Below, in pieces: positions 47,601-60,457 of a stretch of DNA of 64,000 nucleotides (positions within the stretch are counted from its first letter, which is position 1; each line of letters begins with the position of its first letter). The notes below the pieces were generated by a model, which was given only the letters and a program-made list of their open reading frames with translations, had not been told where the DNA came from and did no database searches. Source of the stretch: Paraescarpia echinospica (lineage: Eukaryota > Annelida > Polychaeta > Sabellida > Siboglinidae); NCBI GenBank assembly GCA_020002185.1, contig JAHLWY010000201.1, positions 160,494 to 224,493 on the forward strand, given 5' to 3'. The position numbers and the translations under genes are program-made.

Positions 47601-49226
47601 ACCTAATATGCTACCTATTGCAAATCTAAATAATATATATATATGTATTTATATATATATAAATATATATGTATGTGTACAAACACCTGTCTCAGGTGTA
47701 TCATGAACTTAGTACCTGTCTCAGGTGTGTCATGAACCTAGCACCTGTTTCAGGTATGTCATGAACCCAACACCTGTTTCAGGTGTGTCATGAACCCAAC
47801 ACCTGTCTCAGATGTGTCATGAACCCAACACCTGTATCACGTGTGTCATGAACCTAGCTCCTGTCTCAGGTGTATCATAAACTTAGTACCTGTCTCAGGT
47901 GTGTCATGAACCTAGCACCTGTTTCAGGTATGTCATGAACCCAACACCTGTTTCAGGTGTGTCAAGAACCCAACACCTGTCTCAGATGTGTCATGAACCC
48001 AACACCTGTCTCACGTGTGTCGTGAACCTAGTTCCTGTCTTAGGTGTGTCATGAACTCAACACCTTTCTCAGGTGTGTCATGAACCTGTCTCAGGTATGT
48101 CGATGTCGGACAAGTACCTGCAGCTGCAGCGTCAGCAGGAGGCGGAGAGACTGAGATGGAAGGAGAAGAAGTCGAGGAAGAAGAAGGGAGACATGAGCTC
48201 TGACTCAGACGATGATCCCTCCGCCATCATCTCTGTCAACACCGAGTACGACGTACCAGAGGTGAGGACAAGGCTCTTAGAGAGGAATATTTTTTGCCAA
48301 TGTTGAATTAATAAAAAGTGTGCCTGTTAGCACATGAATGGCTTGCACGGAAGCCATTTGCATCAGTTCGTTTGCCATCTGGAGTTAATTCTCTGGGTGG
48401 AAATCTTGTTAAATATGTATACGTACACGGACGGATGTTCTCTGAGTTTACAGGGAGCCAACTTGTCAGATGATGATCACTTGAAGGGTTCTAAGGATGA
48501 CCCACATAGACTTCTCAACATTAACCTGGATGAGTGAGTGTGTAATTACATTCTATTCTCCTGTCAAGGGCCCTCACAGGTTTGGGGTATATTGCTTCAC
48601 AGTGACCATTCTTTAAAAAAAAAAATATTTGTGTTTGTGTGTTGATCAGGGTGTAATACTAGTCTGAATATTAACATATACTTGCCTCACGCTGTGTTCA
48701 CTTGCTTCTTGAGACCATTGGCCTCTAATGTACCAATTGGTGATAGTTAATTTTTATTAAAAATATGATTTATAGAGACAATGCATATTTTATTATTAAA
48801 TGTTTATATTAGTTGGAAATGACAGGGAATCACAGACATGTAACACACATGTCTCACACAGAGTGACATACACATGAAATACTACGATGCACACCTGCAT
48901 ACATACATATGCAAAGCATGTATGCATGCGCGCATTCATGCATGCGCTGCAAACACCCACACACACAACATAAACACACGCACACATGCACACTCATGCA
49001 CAAGCGCGCGCGCACACACACACATACCCATGTTGACCCTCCTGTCCCCTTCCCCCTGTGTAGACCACTGCAAGATGAGGAGGTGCTGCCTGTCCACACA
49101 TACCAGACTCTGCCGTCTCCACTCAGCGTGAAGGCCCCACCAGAGTCGGCCGCCGCCACAGCACCGGAGAAAAAACACAGGAAGAAACGAGAGAAGAAAC
49201 ACAGCAAAGACAAGAAGGAGAGGAAG
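44690..49226 (+). CDS. AP3D1: AP-3 complex subunit delta, hinge-region exons (partial)
   Basis: AP-3 delta is the large subunit of the adaptor that sorts cargo to lysosome-related organelles. Exons: 44690-44750 (KTPAPSEAELQK), about 45152-45216 (REFEHMNNPNYLKGARPK), 48095-48261 (MSDKYLQLQRQQEAERLRW, then acidic SDSDDD), 48454-48533 (DDPHRLLNINLD), 49064-49226 (EPLQDEEVLPV, then a Lys-rich run KKHRKKREKKHSKDKKERK). They match in order the human hinge (NNPFYIKSS, MSDQYVKLEEERR, DPYRALDIDLDKPL, KEK-rich). One exon of the hinge (VVQIDL region) was not found, nor were the N-terminal adaptin repeats or the C-terminal ear. If exon 2 starts at the first AG (GATAG), TAG is its third codon. Confidence 0.8.
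45217..46630. other. AP3D1 intron sequence, no feature recognised
   Basis: Small ORFs have no motifs and no array is visible. A missing hinge exon may hide here but I could not place it. Confidence 0.4.
46631..46910 (+). repeat. Duplicate of the 3' half of AP3D1 exon 4 plus donor and intron
   Basis: 280 bp aligned to 48489-48768 with few differences. It includes the codons for SKDDPHRLLNINLD and the downstream intron. The exon-like part lacks the 5' half and its acceptor, and the donor differs: GATGAC then TGAGTG here, GATGA then GTGAGT in the real exon. It is therefore a dead partial exon. Confidence 0.88.
46911..47683. other. AP3D1 intron, no feature recognised
   Basis: A TA-rich microsatellite lies at about 47630-47675. 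Otherwise nothing recognisable. Confidence 0.4.
47684..48098 (+). repeat. 29-bp minisatellite ending in the AP3D1 exon 3 acceptor, about 14 units
   Basis: The unit is near ACCTGTCTCAGGTGTGTCATG followed by AACCCAAC. The final partial unit, AACCTGTCTCAG then GTATGTCGATGTC, is the real acceptor at 48094/48095, so most units carry the same CTGTCTCAG acceptor-like string. Six-unit blocks (about 175 bp) are themselves duplicated (from about 47695 and 47870). Confidence 0.9.
48895..49025. repeat. Alternating purine-pyrimidine (CA/TG/CG) stretch
   Basis: CATGCATGCGCGCATTC, then CACACACGC runs and GCGCGCGCACAC, just upstream of the AP3D1 exon 5 acceptor. Such tracts can form Z-DNA. Confidence 0.6.
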
Positions 49227-49677
49227 GTAGGAGGGACGATTCAGTTCAGTGTTTTTTGGGGAGAAATATTCATGTTTTTCAAATTAGCAGCTAGCCAATG
49301 TAGTGGGAATCTAAAGGAGGTGGCTTGAACAAATATAAAATGCTACACATTTTCATACTGTAAACTTACAGGACCACCCTTAGAAGTTGGTAAGTTATCT
49401 ATGTATTAACACGCTAACATTGGAGTCTTGTAAGTGTATCTCCTTCGAGACATCAAGGTCTACTCGCATCTTGCTATGTTGGCTTGAATGGCTTGTTTAG
49501 ACCATTGGCCTCTGATCCACCGCATTTTAGAAAACACAACCAACAATAGGTTTCTTTAGAGTTATTTACTTTCATGTCTTTTATATGCGTGACTTTCTGG
49601 ATAGTCTTTTTCATTCAATCGAGTGGTGATTCGCCAAATCACACCAATGTAAATTAGTGGTTTGTAGCTGCATCGGT

Positions 49678-49845
49678 GCGAGAGAGAGAGGGAGGAGGTT
49701 AGAGAGAGAGTGAGAGAAAGAGAGAGAGAGGGGGGAGAGAGGGAGGGAGGGATGGAAGGAGAACGAGAGAGAGAGAGGAAGGGGAGGGGAGGGAAGGGGA
49801 GGGAAGGGGAGGGAGGGAGAATGAGAGAGAGAAAGAAATAACAGC
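49678..49845. repeat. Polypurine GA-rich tract
   Basis: About 165 bp of GAGAGAGGG-type sequence on the plus strand with almost no pyrimidines, a potential triplex-forming tract. Confidence 0.85.
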
Positions 49846-50194
49846 TATACATGGTTGGCATCATTCTTGTAAAGGTCGCTAGGTGGCGTAAGGTGGTACC
49901 TGTTTATTTTGTCATGGCGTGATTACAAATCTGTTTTTGCAATTCAACGTTTCATTTTTGGCTGTGACACTAGTGTAGAATTAGTGTCAATATACTGCAT
50001 TGTTTGAACAAACAAACATTTTATAAATCGCTACCACTGACGCTGTTTAAATTCGTACTTAAATGATTTTGGGCGATAATACGGGTCGATTTGATTTCCG
50101 GTGTACTGGTCTGGATGGAGGTTCCGGTCTGAGAGTAAGTTCCGGTTCCGTATTGCGCATGCTCGTGCAAGCGCAGTATATCAAAATCGACCAA

Positions 50195-50346
50195 CTGTGA
50201 GCAACGTGACCTCAGGTGACCGATCAACTTTGACCCCGTGCCAGAAGTATGCGGCGACTGAGTTACATCGCTGTGAGCAACGTGACCTCAGGTGACCGAT
50301 CAACTTTGACCCTTGCTCGATGCACTCGGTGACTGAGATATACAAT
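50195..50346. repeat. 76-bp tandem duplication with paired TGACCT/AGGTGA half-sites
   Basis: Two units start CTGTGAGCAACGTGACCTCA and contain GTGACCTCAGGTGACC and AACTTTGACCC, which resemble nuclear-receptor half-sites (AGGTCA type) in everted and direct arrangement. Confidence 0.6.
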
Positions 50347-52129
50347 TAATCATTTTTCGTTTGCTGTAGCGACCGTTACTCCACCGACCTATTTGCCCCC
50401 TACGTTGCTGAACAGGATGGTACATGTGCGTGTGACCACTGTCTACAGGAACATTAGTTAGTATTGGCTAATTCACATATCTTTTTTTGAGAAAATATGT
50501 GTGTGAAAAGCGAATGCGCAATGCTGTTTTGAAAGCTACGCAGCATGGCAAATATCAAGTAGACATTGAGTAGACAGTCCAGCCCCAGGGCCAGGCTAAT
50601 AGTCTGTAGCCTAGCGTATAGTATACTATGCCATAGCCCAGTCTTTTAATATGGGTCTCTTAAATGATATACCCGGTAGGTGTCAGAATAGGGGCCTATG
50701 TTTTTAACAAAAGTAAAATTATGAAACGATGGCTGGACGCAATGCCAATGACGTGGCTATTAATACAGCTGCTCTGCAGGCCCACTGTTTATTACCTAGA
50801 ATGGTTATTATTCTTATCTTTCTGTGGGTTGTACCACTTGATTTCCTGAAGCATAAATAAATATTCCTTTGACAAAACAGACACCCATGGCAGTCATTAC
50901 AGGTTGGTGGTTATTTTTTGGCAAATATTAATAAAAATTGCACTCAACCTAAGATGTCAAATGGCTTCAGTCTTATATGACCAAATGTACTGCTAGTATG
51001 TCACTACTTTGTGTCACATAAAGTTTACATTCCATGCCCATGGGAGCCAAACCTTAATACACTGGCCCCCACGATAAGTGCTACTTGAAATTAGTTAATT
51101 GTGAATTCTATTTTGTGAATATTCTTTCAGCTGAAATTATTAAAGCTATTAAACAATCGTTTTACCTAAAAATGTATAGGCCTAGCCTAGGGGCCTACCA
51201 CTAAAATGTACACCAACCTAAATACCAATGTATTTGACCATATATAGTGCAATTAATGAATGAAATAGATTAATAAATCATGGACAATCACTCGCTGTCA
51301 GTATTGCATTTAGCACAGGTACTTACATTGTTATTGTCACACTGTACTGTACTGTATTTGTGTATGAATAGTTATATTTCCTTTCTCAGAAGTAGACACA
51401 GTGACACACAAGCTTATTGACAGTTTGTGGGAATACTGTTACATGACAGTAAGGAATTTACTAATTAATTGTATCACACTGACTTGGTACACTTTGTAGT
51501 ATTAAATTGTATCAAGTGAATTATGACATTCTCTGCATAGTTTGCTCAGGCCCTTATCACTAGAATTTAGACCCCTACTGCCCTAGGCTATGGCAGTGCA
51601 GCATCAGGTAACTTGTGTTGGTAATTTCATCCATCATTTATGTAGTAAGCTTTATTGATAAATTGTAACAAGTGAACAATACTATTTTGCAGCATCTGCA
51701 ATTTTTGTAAATGGCCTTTATTAAGTCTGTTTTTAATTGAAACTTGAAACAGTGGTTTCCTTTTTAACATTGTTTATTTTAAATTAAGAGTACACCTGTA
51801 GATGCTAATGTCTCGGTATCTGTTGGTGGTTCAAATCCGCCAGGTAAATGCACAAACTTTTGTGCACAATTACCCCTGACATGGGCTTATTGACCGATAC
51901 GTTGCATCTGCGAGTATGATTATGTTGATATTTAATTAAAATGACTTTCAATGATGCAACAGTTGAAGCATCATATATAGTCCATTGAAAAAAGATCCAA
52001 ACAACTGATTTATCCCATATCTTCATTGTCCACCTAACAAGATTGGCACACAGTGAATTAACTCTAGATGGCAGGTGGACAAGGAAGCCTTTTGGCTTAT
52101 TAAGAGCCCAACCCTTTTTATTCAACCCT

Positions 52130-53215
52130 TCTGCATCCCGCCCTTCTGAGGTGTGTCGATTGTATGTTTACACATATTAACGCAGCAAACACCCACACAA
52201 TCAGCAGATAATCTGTTCTATTCATTTACAGTCCTTTGTGAAAAGTAGAACATCCTTATACCTAATCTACACTCCTCCTTTACTATTATAACTTCATGTC
52301 CTCTAGTACTTCTATCCTTCCTAACTGAGAAAAAAGTATTTCTATCAATATTTTCATAACCATTCAATATTTTAAACACTTCTATCTCATCTCCTCTCAA
52401 TCTCCTGGACTCTAGTGTTGTTAAACCATCTTCTTTTAGGTGTATTTCATAACTAAGATCCCTCAGTTTTGGTATCATTTTAGTCGCTCTCCTCTGTACT
52501 CTTTGTACCATATCTATGTCCTTCTTGCGATATGGCCTCCACGCTTGTATACAATATTATAATTGAGGCCTAACTACTGGTTTGTACAATTTATATATTT
52601 TTTACCTTATATACTATATTTCACCTAATTAATCCAAGGATTTTATTTCCCTTTGTAGCTGCAATTCCGCACTACTTAGAAACCTTCATCTCAGCACTAG
52701 TGGTTAACCCAAAGTCCTTTTCTTTTACAGTTGTACTTAATACAATACCCCCCATTGTATATTGTACATATTCGTTCCCATGTCCTGTGTGGAGGCATAT
52801 ACATTTCAAAAAATTAACCACATTTGCCCCTTTTCAGATCATTTGATCAACCTGTCAAGATCATCTTGTAAATGCTGTCTATCTACATAACGTTTAATCC
52901 TTCTGAACACTTTTGTATCATCCGAAAATGTCAACACCTTTCTTGTTATATCATCGTCCAAATCGTTGATATATATTAAGAATAATATAGGTCCCAGTGC
53001 TGATTCCAGTGGTACTCCACTCAAAACTGATTTCCAGTTTGAATCCTCTCCATCAACTACTATCCGTTGTCTTCTGTCAATCAGCCATTTTTTTATCCAG
53101 TTAATTATACCATTTTCTATGCCATGGACCTATAGTTTAAGTAGTAATCGTTGATGTGGCACTTTGTCAAAAGCTTTCTGAAAATCTAAATACATGATGG
53201 TGATGTCTCCCATAT
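52130..53215 (-). mobile_element. CR1-like non-LTR retrotransposon RT, decayed and 5'-truncated
   Basis: Minus strand, in order: MYLDFQKAFDKVPHQ, SGVPLESALGPILFLIYIND, TFSDDTKVFRRI (catalytic Asp pair kept but context altered), then VQRRATKMIPKLRDLSYE, RRLRGDEIEVFKILNGYE, and FFSVRKDRSTRGHE, ending near FSQRTVNE with an in-frame stop. It is a different family from the RT in RAD50 intron A-B. Frameshifts and stops make it inactive. Confidence 0.82.
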
Positions 53216-54209
53216 ACAAATATATGGAGTATCTTGAAACGACCCTATTGTGGGGGTCGTATATTAATTCCTAAAAGTTTGGTGCTCCAGGTTCAAGCTG
53301 TAAGATGAAAACTACCCACATGCATAATATGCAAGCTTGATTCTAAGTCAACGTTATGCCTCAGGTGGTTTTCACTGGCCTGTTTTCATTAGATGTAAAT
53401 TCTAAGTGCGCACTAGTAGCAGCCAGTGACCCAACTGACATGAAAGCAATTAGTTAGGTTCAGGCAATTGTTTGCACAATCTGAAATCTCCAGCCAGGGA
53501 CAGTCAGTGACTGAGCCGGGTGAACTGTGAATGTCCAGTGGGTGGCCAGGCACTTCAGGGCTGGGTTAAAAATGTGAAAGTGAACACAATCCAGCTATAC
53601 AGTATTTAACTTAAATTCTCATATTGTACTTTCAAGTTTTAGATAAGTTTGTACAATGTCATTGTGCTTTATTAGCTTGCTTGGCCTGTTACAGACAGTT
53701 ACCAGTTAGCCTCTTTAGCGGATAATGTGTTCTTTTTGTCTTGTATTAAAATTAATCATCAGGTGAGTTAAAGTTGATTTCTAATTTAACAGAAGTTAGT
53801 TTAAATTGAATGTTAATTAAATGAAAGTTATTTGTTAATTTTATTGAAAAAAATTGGGAGGTTAATTTAATTTAATTGACCTGATAAACGTATATTAATT
53901 AATTTAACTGGAAAATATCTGAGTTGATGTATTTTAAATAATTTTCAAAGTTAGTTTCCCATGCCTGCTCTCATTATTCTTTGATGTTTCCTACACTAAA
54001 TAAGTTTACGTATGCAAGCATGCCAAATTGTTTATATTTGAAGGAATCTTCATAGTATATTGAGTTACTTTGTTGTAATAAAAGTGATTGATCATAGAAC
54101 AATATTTTATACTCGGTATTTAATTATTGTGTTGTGTTATATTTTATAAATACCATCATGTGACGTCTTGGCATCCATAATGTTTAACAAATAAGATAAT
54201 TATACGTTA
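53216..54209. other. No recognisable feature
   Basis: AT-rich sequence without motif-bearing ORFs or arrays, upstream of the SINE and the integrase-Ulp1 gene. Confidence 0.4.
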
Positions 54210-54540
54210 ACAAATGTAAATTCTTATATAGCGCAGTATCCAGTCCTTAGGACTGCGCGATGCGTTTTACACTTTACTCCCTGGCAGACCTGTTCAATCG
54301 AACACCATCTCAACTTCTCTTGGAAGTATTCAGCCACGCTGTGATTAATGCGTGAAGACTATTCGTACACAAATATCCACCACTGTCTATAGCCAGGTAC
54401 TCAGTCATACAGCTGAGTGAACTGAAGCAATGCAGAGTAAATGAACTTTCCCAAAATTTGACACCGCCGCATAGGATTCGAACCTGCTTCCTCTCAGTCG
54501 AGAGTCCGGAGCTCTTACTGCTGTGCTACTGCGCTCCACA
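54210..54540 (-). mobile_element. tRNA-derived SINE, fullest copy (about 330 bp)
   Basis: Minus strand begins TGGAGCGCAGTAGCACAGCA (A-box-like), has GCAGGTTCGAATCC (B box), then a body with GTACCTGGCTATAG and a tail ending in ATATAAGAATTTAC. All other copies align to it. Confidence 0.7.
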
Positions 54541-55078
54541 TACATTATATTATTACTTTTTATGAACAATGAATAGCATAGCTAGAATAAATGTAATTTA
54601 CATTTGTATATGTATATTTTGCACATAACTGATGCATGGTTACCATCTTGTGACTATTTTACTAAATTGTGATTTTATCATCTTATGATACATTCACCAT
54701 AATCAGCATGCATGTTTCAATTGCAACTGTGTGATCTACACTGCAGAGAACAGTTCCACCAAGTGTTGTGTAAATGGTTTCATTAGTTCATGAGTTGTAA
54801 ACCTTTGGAATGTGATTTTTTATTATTGGAAATAAGTAAACATATAGTTAATATGTATGATATAATAGGAATTGTGAGGCAATGTTAACATTTGGACACT
54901 GTATAGCATTATAATAATATGTATTATGCAGTGGTAAAAGTTTCAATTGCCCACTCTACATAATGTACATTTTCCATATTTCTACCATAACTTTTTACAA
55001 TTATGACATGTTTTTGCAAATATTTTATATAATATATTTGTGTCATCTTTTTTGTATGATTATGTTAAATAATTGCAG

Positions 55079-57414
55079 AAACTGGAGCACTAGTGTACAT
55101 TCCACCAAACACGCACATCCACCAAAAGATCGTCACTGACGAAAAAGAGAAGGAGAAGATCTTGTGGCAGAGCCACTCTGCGCCCCATGCTGGCCACAGT
55201 GGCATTAATGCCCCCGTGGACAAGATTACCCAGCGTTTCTATTGGAAAGGGCTGAAAGGTGATGTAAAAGCTTACGTAAGTGATTAACATATAATATGTA
55301 TATATATATATAATAAATATATATATAACATAATATATTATATCTATATTTGCTGGATCCTGTCTGTTATTACAAATGTCAGTATTATGTAAATATGTTT
55401 CTGTACAGGAATTTTGTGTGTCTAACTTTTCATTTTTGAGTGTGAATAGTACACTTTTTGCGGGAATGGCTGTACAATATAATAGTGCCAAATGTTTAGG
55501 AAACAATAACCTACAATGACTTCATATAAATACATATATATTTATATACAATGCCCTATGTTGTTTTAAATACTTGTATAATTCAACAATAATACACCAA
55601 CATATGTAAGTGCTGTGCTAAAATTCATGCCAGTGTAGTCAATCACGTCATTGAACCGTCCATTCTTTATGTTACTTGTTCTTATCTTACTTATATTGCA
55701 GATTTCAAAATGTGATGGATGTCAACGATATGAGAAAGTTAAAACAGTAGCGCCAAAGCTGACACCTATAAAGATTGTGGCGCCAATGCATATGGTGGGA
55801 ATAGACCTCAAAGGTAGGCCATGTCATATGAAATTCAATGACATTATCTTTACTTAATATAATGTTGAAGATTGTCAGTGTAAAAAGGAGATAGTATTGA
55901 TATTTTTGCTGTCAACAACAGGGTAGTTTTGGATATTTTCTGTGTCAATGGGTGGGGGGTAATTGTTAGTGTCAACAACAGGGTAATGTTGGATATTTTT
56001 ATATATTATATATATTTTTGTTGTCGAGGGGCAGATGATATTGTGTGATGTTCGATGTTGAAGAGGGTAATGTTAGACACTTTCCATGGTGCCATTCAAA
56101 CATTTTCATGTTCATTCCATTTGTATAGGCTTTCACTTCAACTGAATAATAAAGGTAATTTAAATTTGAAGCCCCTTGTAAAGGAATCTATGTCATGTTA
56201 TTATCCAAAATTAATTAAGCTCAATTTGTAGACCCACTACCTGAGACCAAGAATGGGTATAAATACGTCATGACCATGACAGACTACTTCACGAAGTACG
56301 TGGAGTTGTACTCCCTAAGACGGAAGACTGGCGAGTGCGTGGTACGAAGCCTGAAAAGCTTCATTTGCAGGCAAGTCATTCCTTGATTGTTAAACTTTAA
56401 TTCAGCAAATTGTAAAACGTCCCTACAAATTAAACATATACAGTAACTGTCACATAATATTAACACACTGCCAGACAATGTTAATAAGAAAACATGCATA
56501 GGTAATTTAAATAAGTTAGACATGTAACAGTATATAAATAAATGACATAATAATTGTTACTACTTGTACCTGTACATCCAAGAAAAATAATAAGAAAAAA
56601 GTGTAGTTAACAGCAATTGCCCTGTGCTGTTCAGTGCATTCACTTGGTTCACACAATCAAAAGAGTAATTGGCCTTCCTGCTAATACTACCCCTGGCTTG
56701 AGTGGATGATTCCGCGTAATGGAACAGACAGGTCGTTTTAAAGCAAACTCTTTTTACAGATATGGTGCCCCCAAGAAATTACTGTCCGACCAAGGTCGAG
56801 AATTTGTAAATCACATCAACACTGACTTGGCCAAGAAGTTCAACATTGACCGAATGGTTACGGCTCCATATCACCCACAAACTAACGGACTTGATGAGAG
56901 GTAGCAATTAAGATTGTACTATGAAATATTACATAGTGAAGAAAATTCACAAATTAAAAGTTACATGCTCTGTTGATAGTTGTTACAGTTATTTCCTAGT
57001 GATTGGATTGGTTTGTTCTAACTCATGTCTTGACATGTGTATGAGATTTTTGAAATTATATTGGATCCATATGATTAACTGTATCTCTCACAATTTTTAA
57101 TTAATTTAATATGTATAATGATATAACTGAAAATGCAAACATTTCAAGCATTTCTTAATACATTTAAAATGAATTGCATTATGAATAAAAACATTGCTTT
57201 CTTTTAACATGTTTTTTCTTCAAAAATGCTCATTTTTTTTGTAACTTAACAAACTTGTATTAATATGACTAGCAAATATGCTTGTTTTTAATTTCTAAAC
57301 ATGTAAAACAATTTAACAACTGATATTTTTGTTAGACTGACCCAAATAAAGAATTACATATCGTATTTATAAATAGCATTATATTACTGTTATCACTGGT
57401 AGTAGTATACATTA

Positions 57415-57453
<39 letters not shown>

Positions 57454-60400
57454 TTATTGGGAAAAGAACATTATTCTTATAAACGTTACATCATTGACCA
57501 TATAAATTTGTTGTAGGACGAACCAGACGCTCAAGACTAGATTGAGTAAGCTGACATGTGAACATCAGGATGACTGGGATGAATATGTGGAAGAGGTGGC
57601 CTTCAGTATACGCACGCAACGAAAAAATTCACCCCATTTTTCCTGATGTTTAACCGTCACCCACGTCTGCCTGTCGAGGTACTTAGATCATTATTGTATC
57701 TGCATAGCTTATATTCATTGCTGAATGCCATAATGATACATTATTTATTTATGTAATGATTGTAATGAATCATTATTTATTTATGTAATGATACATTATT
57801 TATTTATGTAATGATTGTAATGCAATAACAATTTATTAGTTGTCATACATTTACATAACTACATTTATTTATATCACACATATATTGCATGGAAGTGGTA
57901 TTGATTTTTGTGCAATTCAATTTTTTTTTACATATTTATAATATTCAATGCGACTTCCTGCACTGGCCATCTTCAGCATTTGACAGTAATATCTCTGTAG
58001 TATTTTCAAATCAGATTTATTGTATAGATGGATGATGGTGACCGAGAGGAAGATGTCGACATTCCAACATTCATGGACGAGGATGTGGACAGATATGTAA
58101 ATGAAGTAGTGGAACAGGTGGAAAGGGTTCATAAGCAGGTGTGTAAAAGTATTCATTTGTAGACAATTGTTTATGACTTTTCACATGGAGCACAGAAACA
58201 CAGCAGTAAGAGCTTCTAACTCTTGGGTTTGAATCCTGTGCGACGGTGTCAAATCTTGGGCAAGTTTGTTTACTCTACAGTACTTCAGTTCACTCAGCTG
58301 TATGAATGAGTACCTGGCTACAGACATTAATATTGGTATATTTTGTTGATGTATTCCACTAATATTGCATTATTTTAATTTTTTGTTCTTTCTGTCCTAT
58401 GGAATGTATATAAAATGGATGGTTATTTCTAACTGGCAAGTTTTGACATTTAAGCCTCCCATCCAAGTAAGTCTTATATAGCACCATGAATTTTCCAGGT
58501 TCATGCATATGTCAAAACTGCACAAGAGCGGCAGGCTAAGCACTACCAAAAGCGACAAACAAAGGGAGTCAAAACGTTTGACTTCAAGATAGGGGGCATG
58601 GTCCTGAGAAGACATATGAGGAATGTCGGGAGGAAGGGTGGCAAACTACAACCACAATGGATAGGCCCGTGCAGGTAACATAATTAACTACTTACCTTAA
58701 TTAAAAGTTATCCTCAATAAATGGGATAAATGGTTCACATGTAATAATTGCTTTAAAAAAATACTAAGTTAGATGTGTTAATACTTGACTTTTTAATTGT
58801 ATGTTGTATTACTTACCCACTTTTCAGAGAAAAAGATGTGATCTTTTCAAGAGAGCTTACTTGGGTTTGTCTAATAAATGCTAAGACACATGGTCGCTAG
58901 AGAAAACTTGTGTCATCACAAGATGGGGATGATATCACAGACAGAATCCCTGCGAGATAATAAACATATTTCTAATACATGTTCCCTTTCCTCAGGATCA
59001 CAAACATTGGGCCAAATTATCAGGTGACATTGGCAAACAAAGCTGGAGTGGTCTTGAAAACAAAAGTGGCCTATGACCAGCTGAAACCCTACCACACACC
59101 TCACCTTCCTGCATCACAGACTCCACACACTCTTTTTTCCACACAGACTCCACACAGTCTTCTTTCCACACAAACTCCACACAGTCTTCTTTCCATACAG
59201 ACTCCACACAGTCTTCTTTCCACACAGACTCCACACACTCTTCTTTCCACACAGACTCCACACACTCTTCTTTCCACACAGACTCCACACACTCTTCTTT
59301 CCACACAGACTCCACACACTCTTCTTTCCACACAGAGTCCACACAGTCTTCTTTCCACACAGACTCCACACAGTCTTCTTTCCACACAGACTCCACACAG
59401 TCTTCTTTCCACACAGATTCCACACACTCTTCTTTCCACACAGACTCCACACAGTCTTCTTGCATCACGGACTCCACACAGTCTTCTTTCCACACAGACT
59501 CCACACAGTCTTCCTTCATCACGGACTCCACACAGTCTTCTTGCATCATGGACTCCACACAGTCTTCTTTCCACACAGACTCCACACAGTCTTCCTGCAT
59601 CACAGACTCCACACAGTCTTCTTTCCACACAGACTCCACACAGTCTTCTTGCATCACATACTCCACACAGTCTTCCTGCATCACAGACTCCACACAGTCT
59701 TCTTTCCACACAGACTCCACACAGTCTTCCTGCATCACAGACTCCAAACAGTCTTCTTGCATCATTTACTCCACACAGTCTTCTTTCCACACTGACTCCA
59801 CACAGTCTTCCTGCATCACGGACTCCACACAGTCTTCTTGCATCATGGACTCCACACAGTCTTCTTTCCACACAGACTCCACACAGTCTTCTTGCATCAC
59901 AGACTCCACACAATCTTCCTGCATCACAGACTCCACACAGTCTTCTTTCCACACGGACTCCACACAGTCTTCTTTCCACACAGACTCCACACAGTCTTCT
60001 TGCATCACAGACTCCACACAGTCTTCCTGCATCACAGACTCCACACAGTCTTCTTTCCACACGGACTCCACACAGTCATCTTTCCACACACTCTTCCTTC
60101 CACACAGACTCCACACAGTCTTCCTGCATCACAGACTCCACACAGTCTTCTTTCTACACAGACTCCACACGCTCTTCTTTCCACACAGACTCCACACAGT
60201 CTTCCTGCATCACAGACTCCACACAGTCTTCCTGCTAAGGTGACAGTTGGTGGCATCAGCATGACATCAAAAGACTTGATCACCCTTTCACCAGGGGAAT
60301 GGCTAAATGACCAAGTATGTTATTTTCTTAAAAAACGTGCATGTATATATATACATACATCTCTTACACACGCATGCACGCACACATGCACACACATGCA

Positions 60401-60457
<57 letters not shown>

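Larger units (their letters stand above)
49227..52129. other. Non-coding; contains purine tract, GC-box-like stretch and a short tandem duplication
   Basis: No further AP3D1 exon was found after 49226. 50040-50350 is richer in CpG, with several TTCCGG motifs and GCGCATGCTCG, so a cryptic promoter is possible. A tRNA B-box-like GGTTCAAATCC occurs at 51829 without a clear A box. The rest is featureless. Confidence 0.35.

Noticed and set aside
48936..49213. Minus-strand ORFs over the CA-rich stretch
   Set aside because: Low-complexity translations opposite AP3D1 exon 5.
51781..51860. tRNA gene or SINE around the B-box-like motif at 51829
   Set aside because: No acceptable A box at the right spacing and no match to the SINE family in the window.
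58998..60283. Minus-strand ORFs (WKEDCVESV and RRLCGVCDA repeats)
   Set aside because: Shadows of the 27-bp array within the plus-strand integrase-protease exon.
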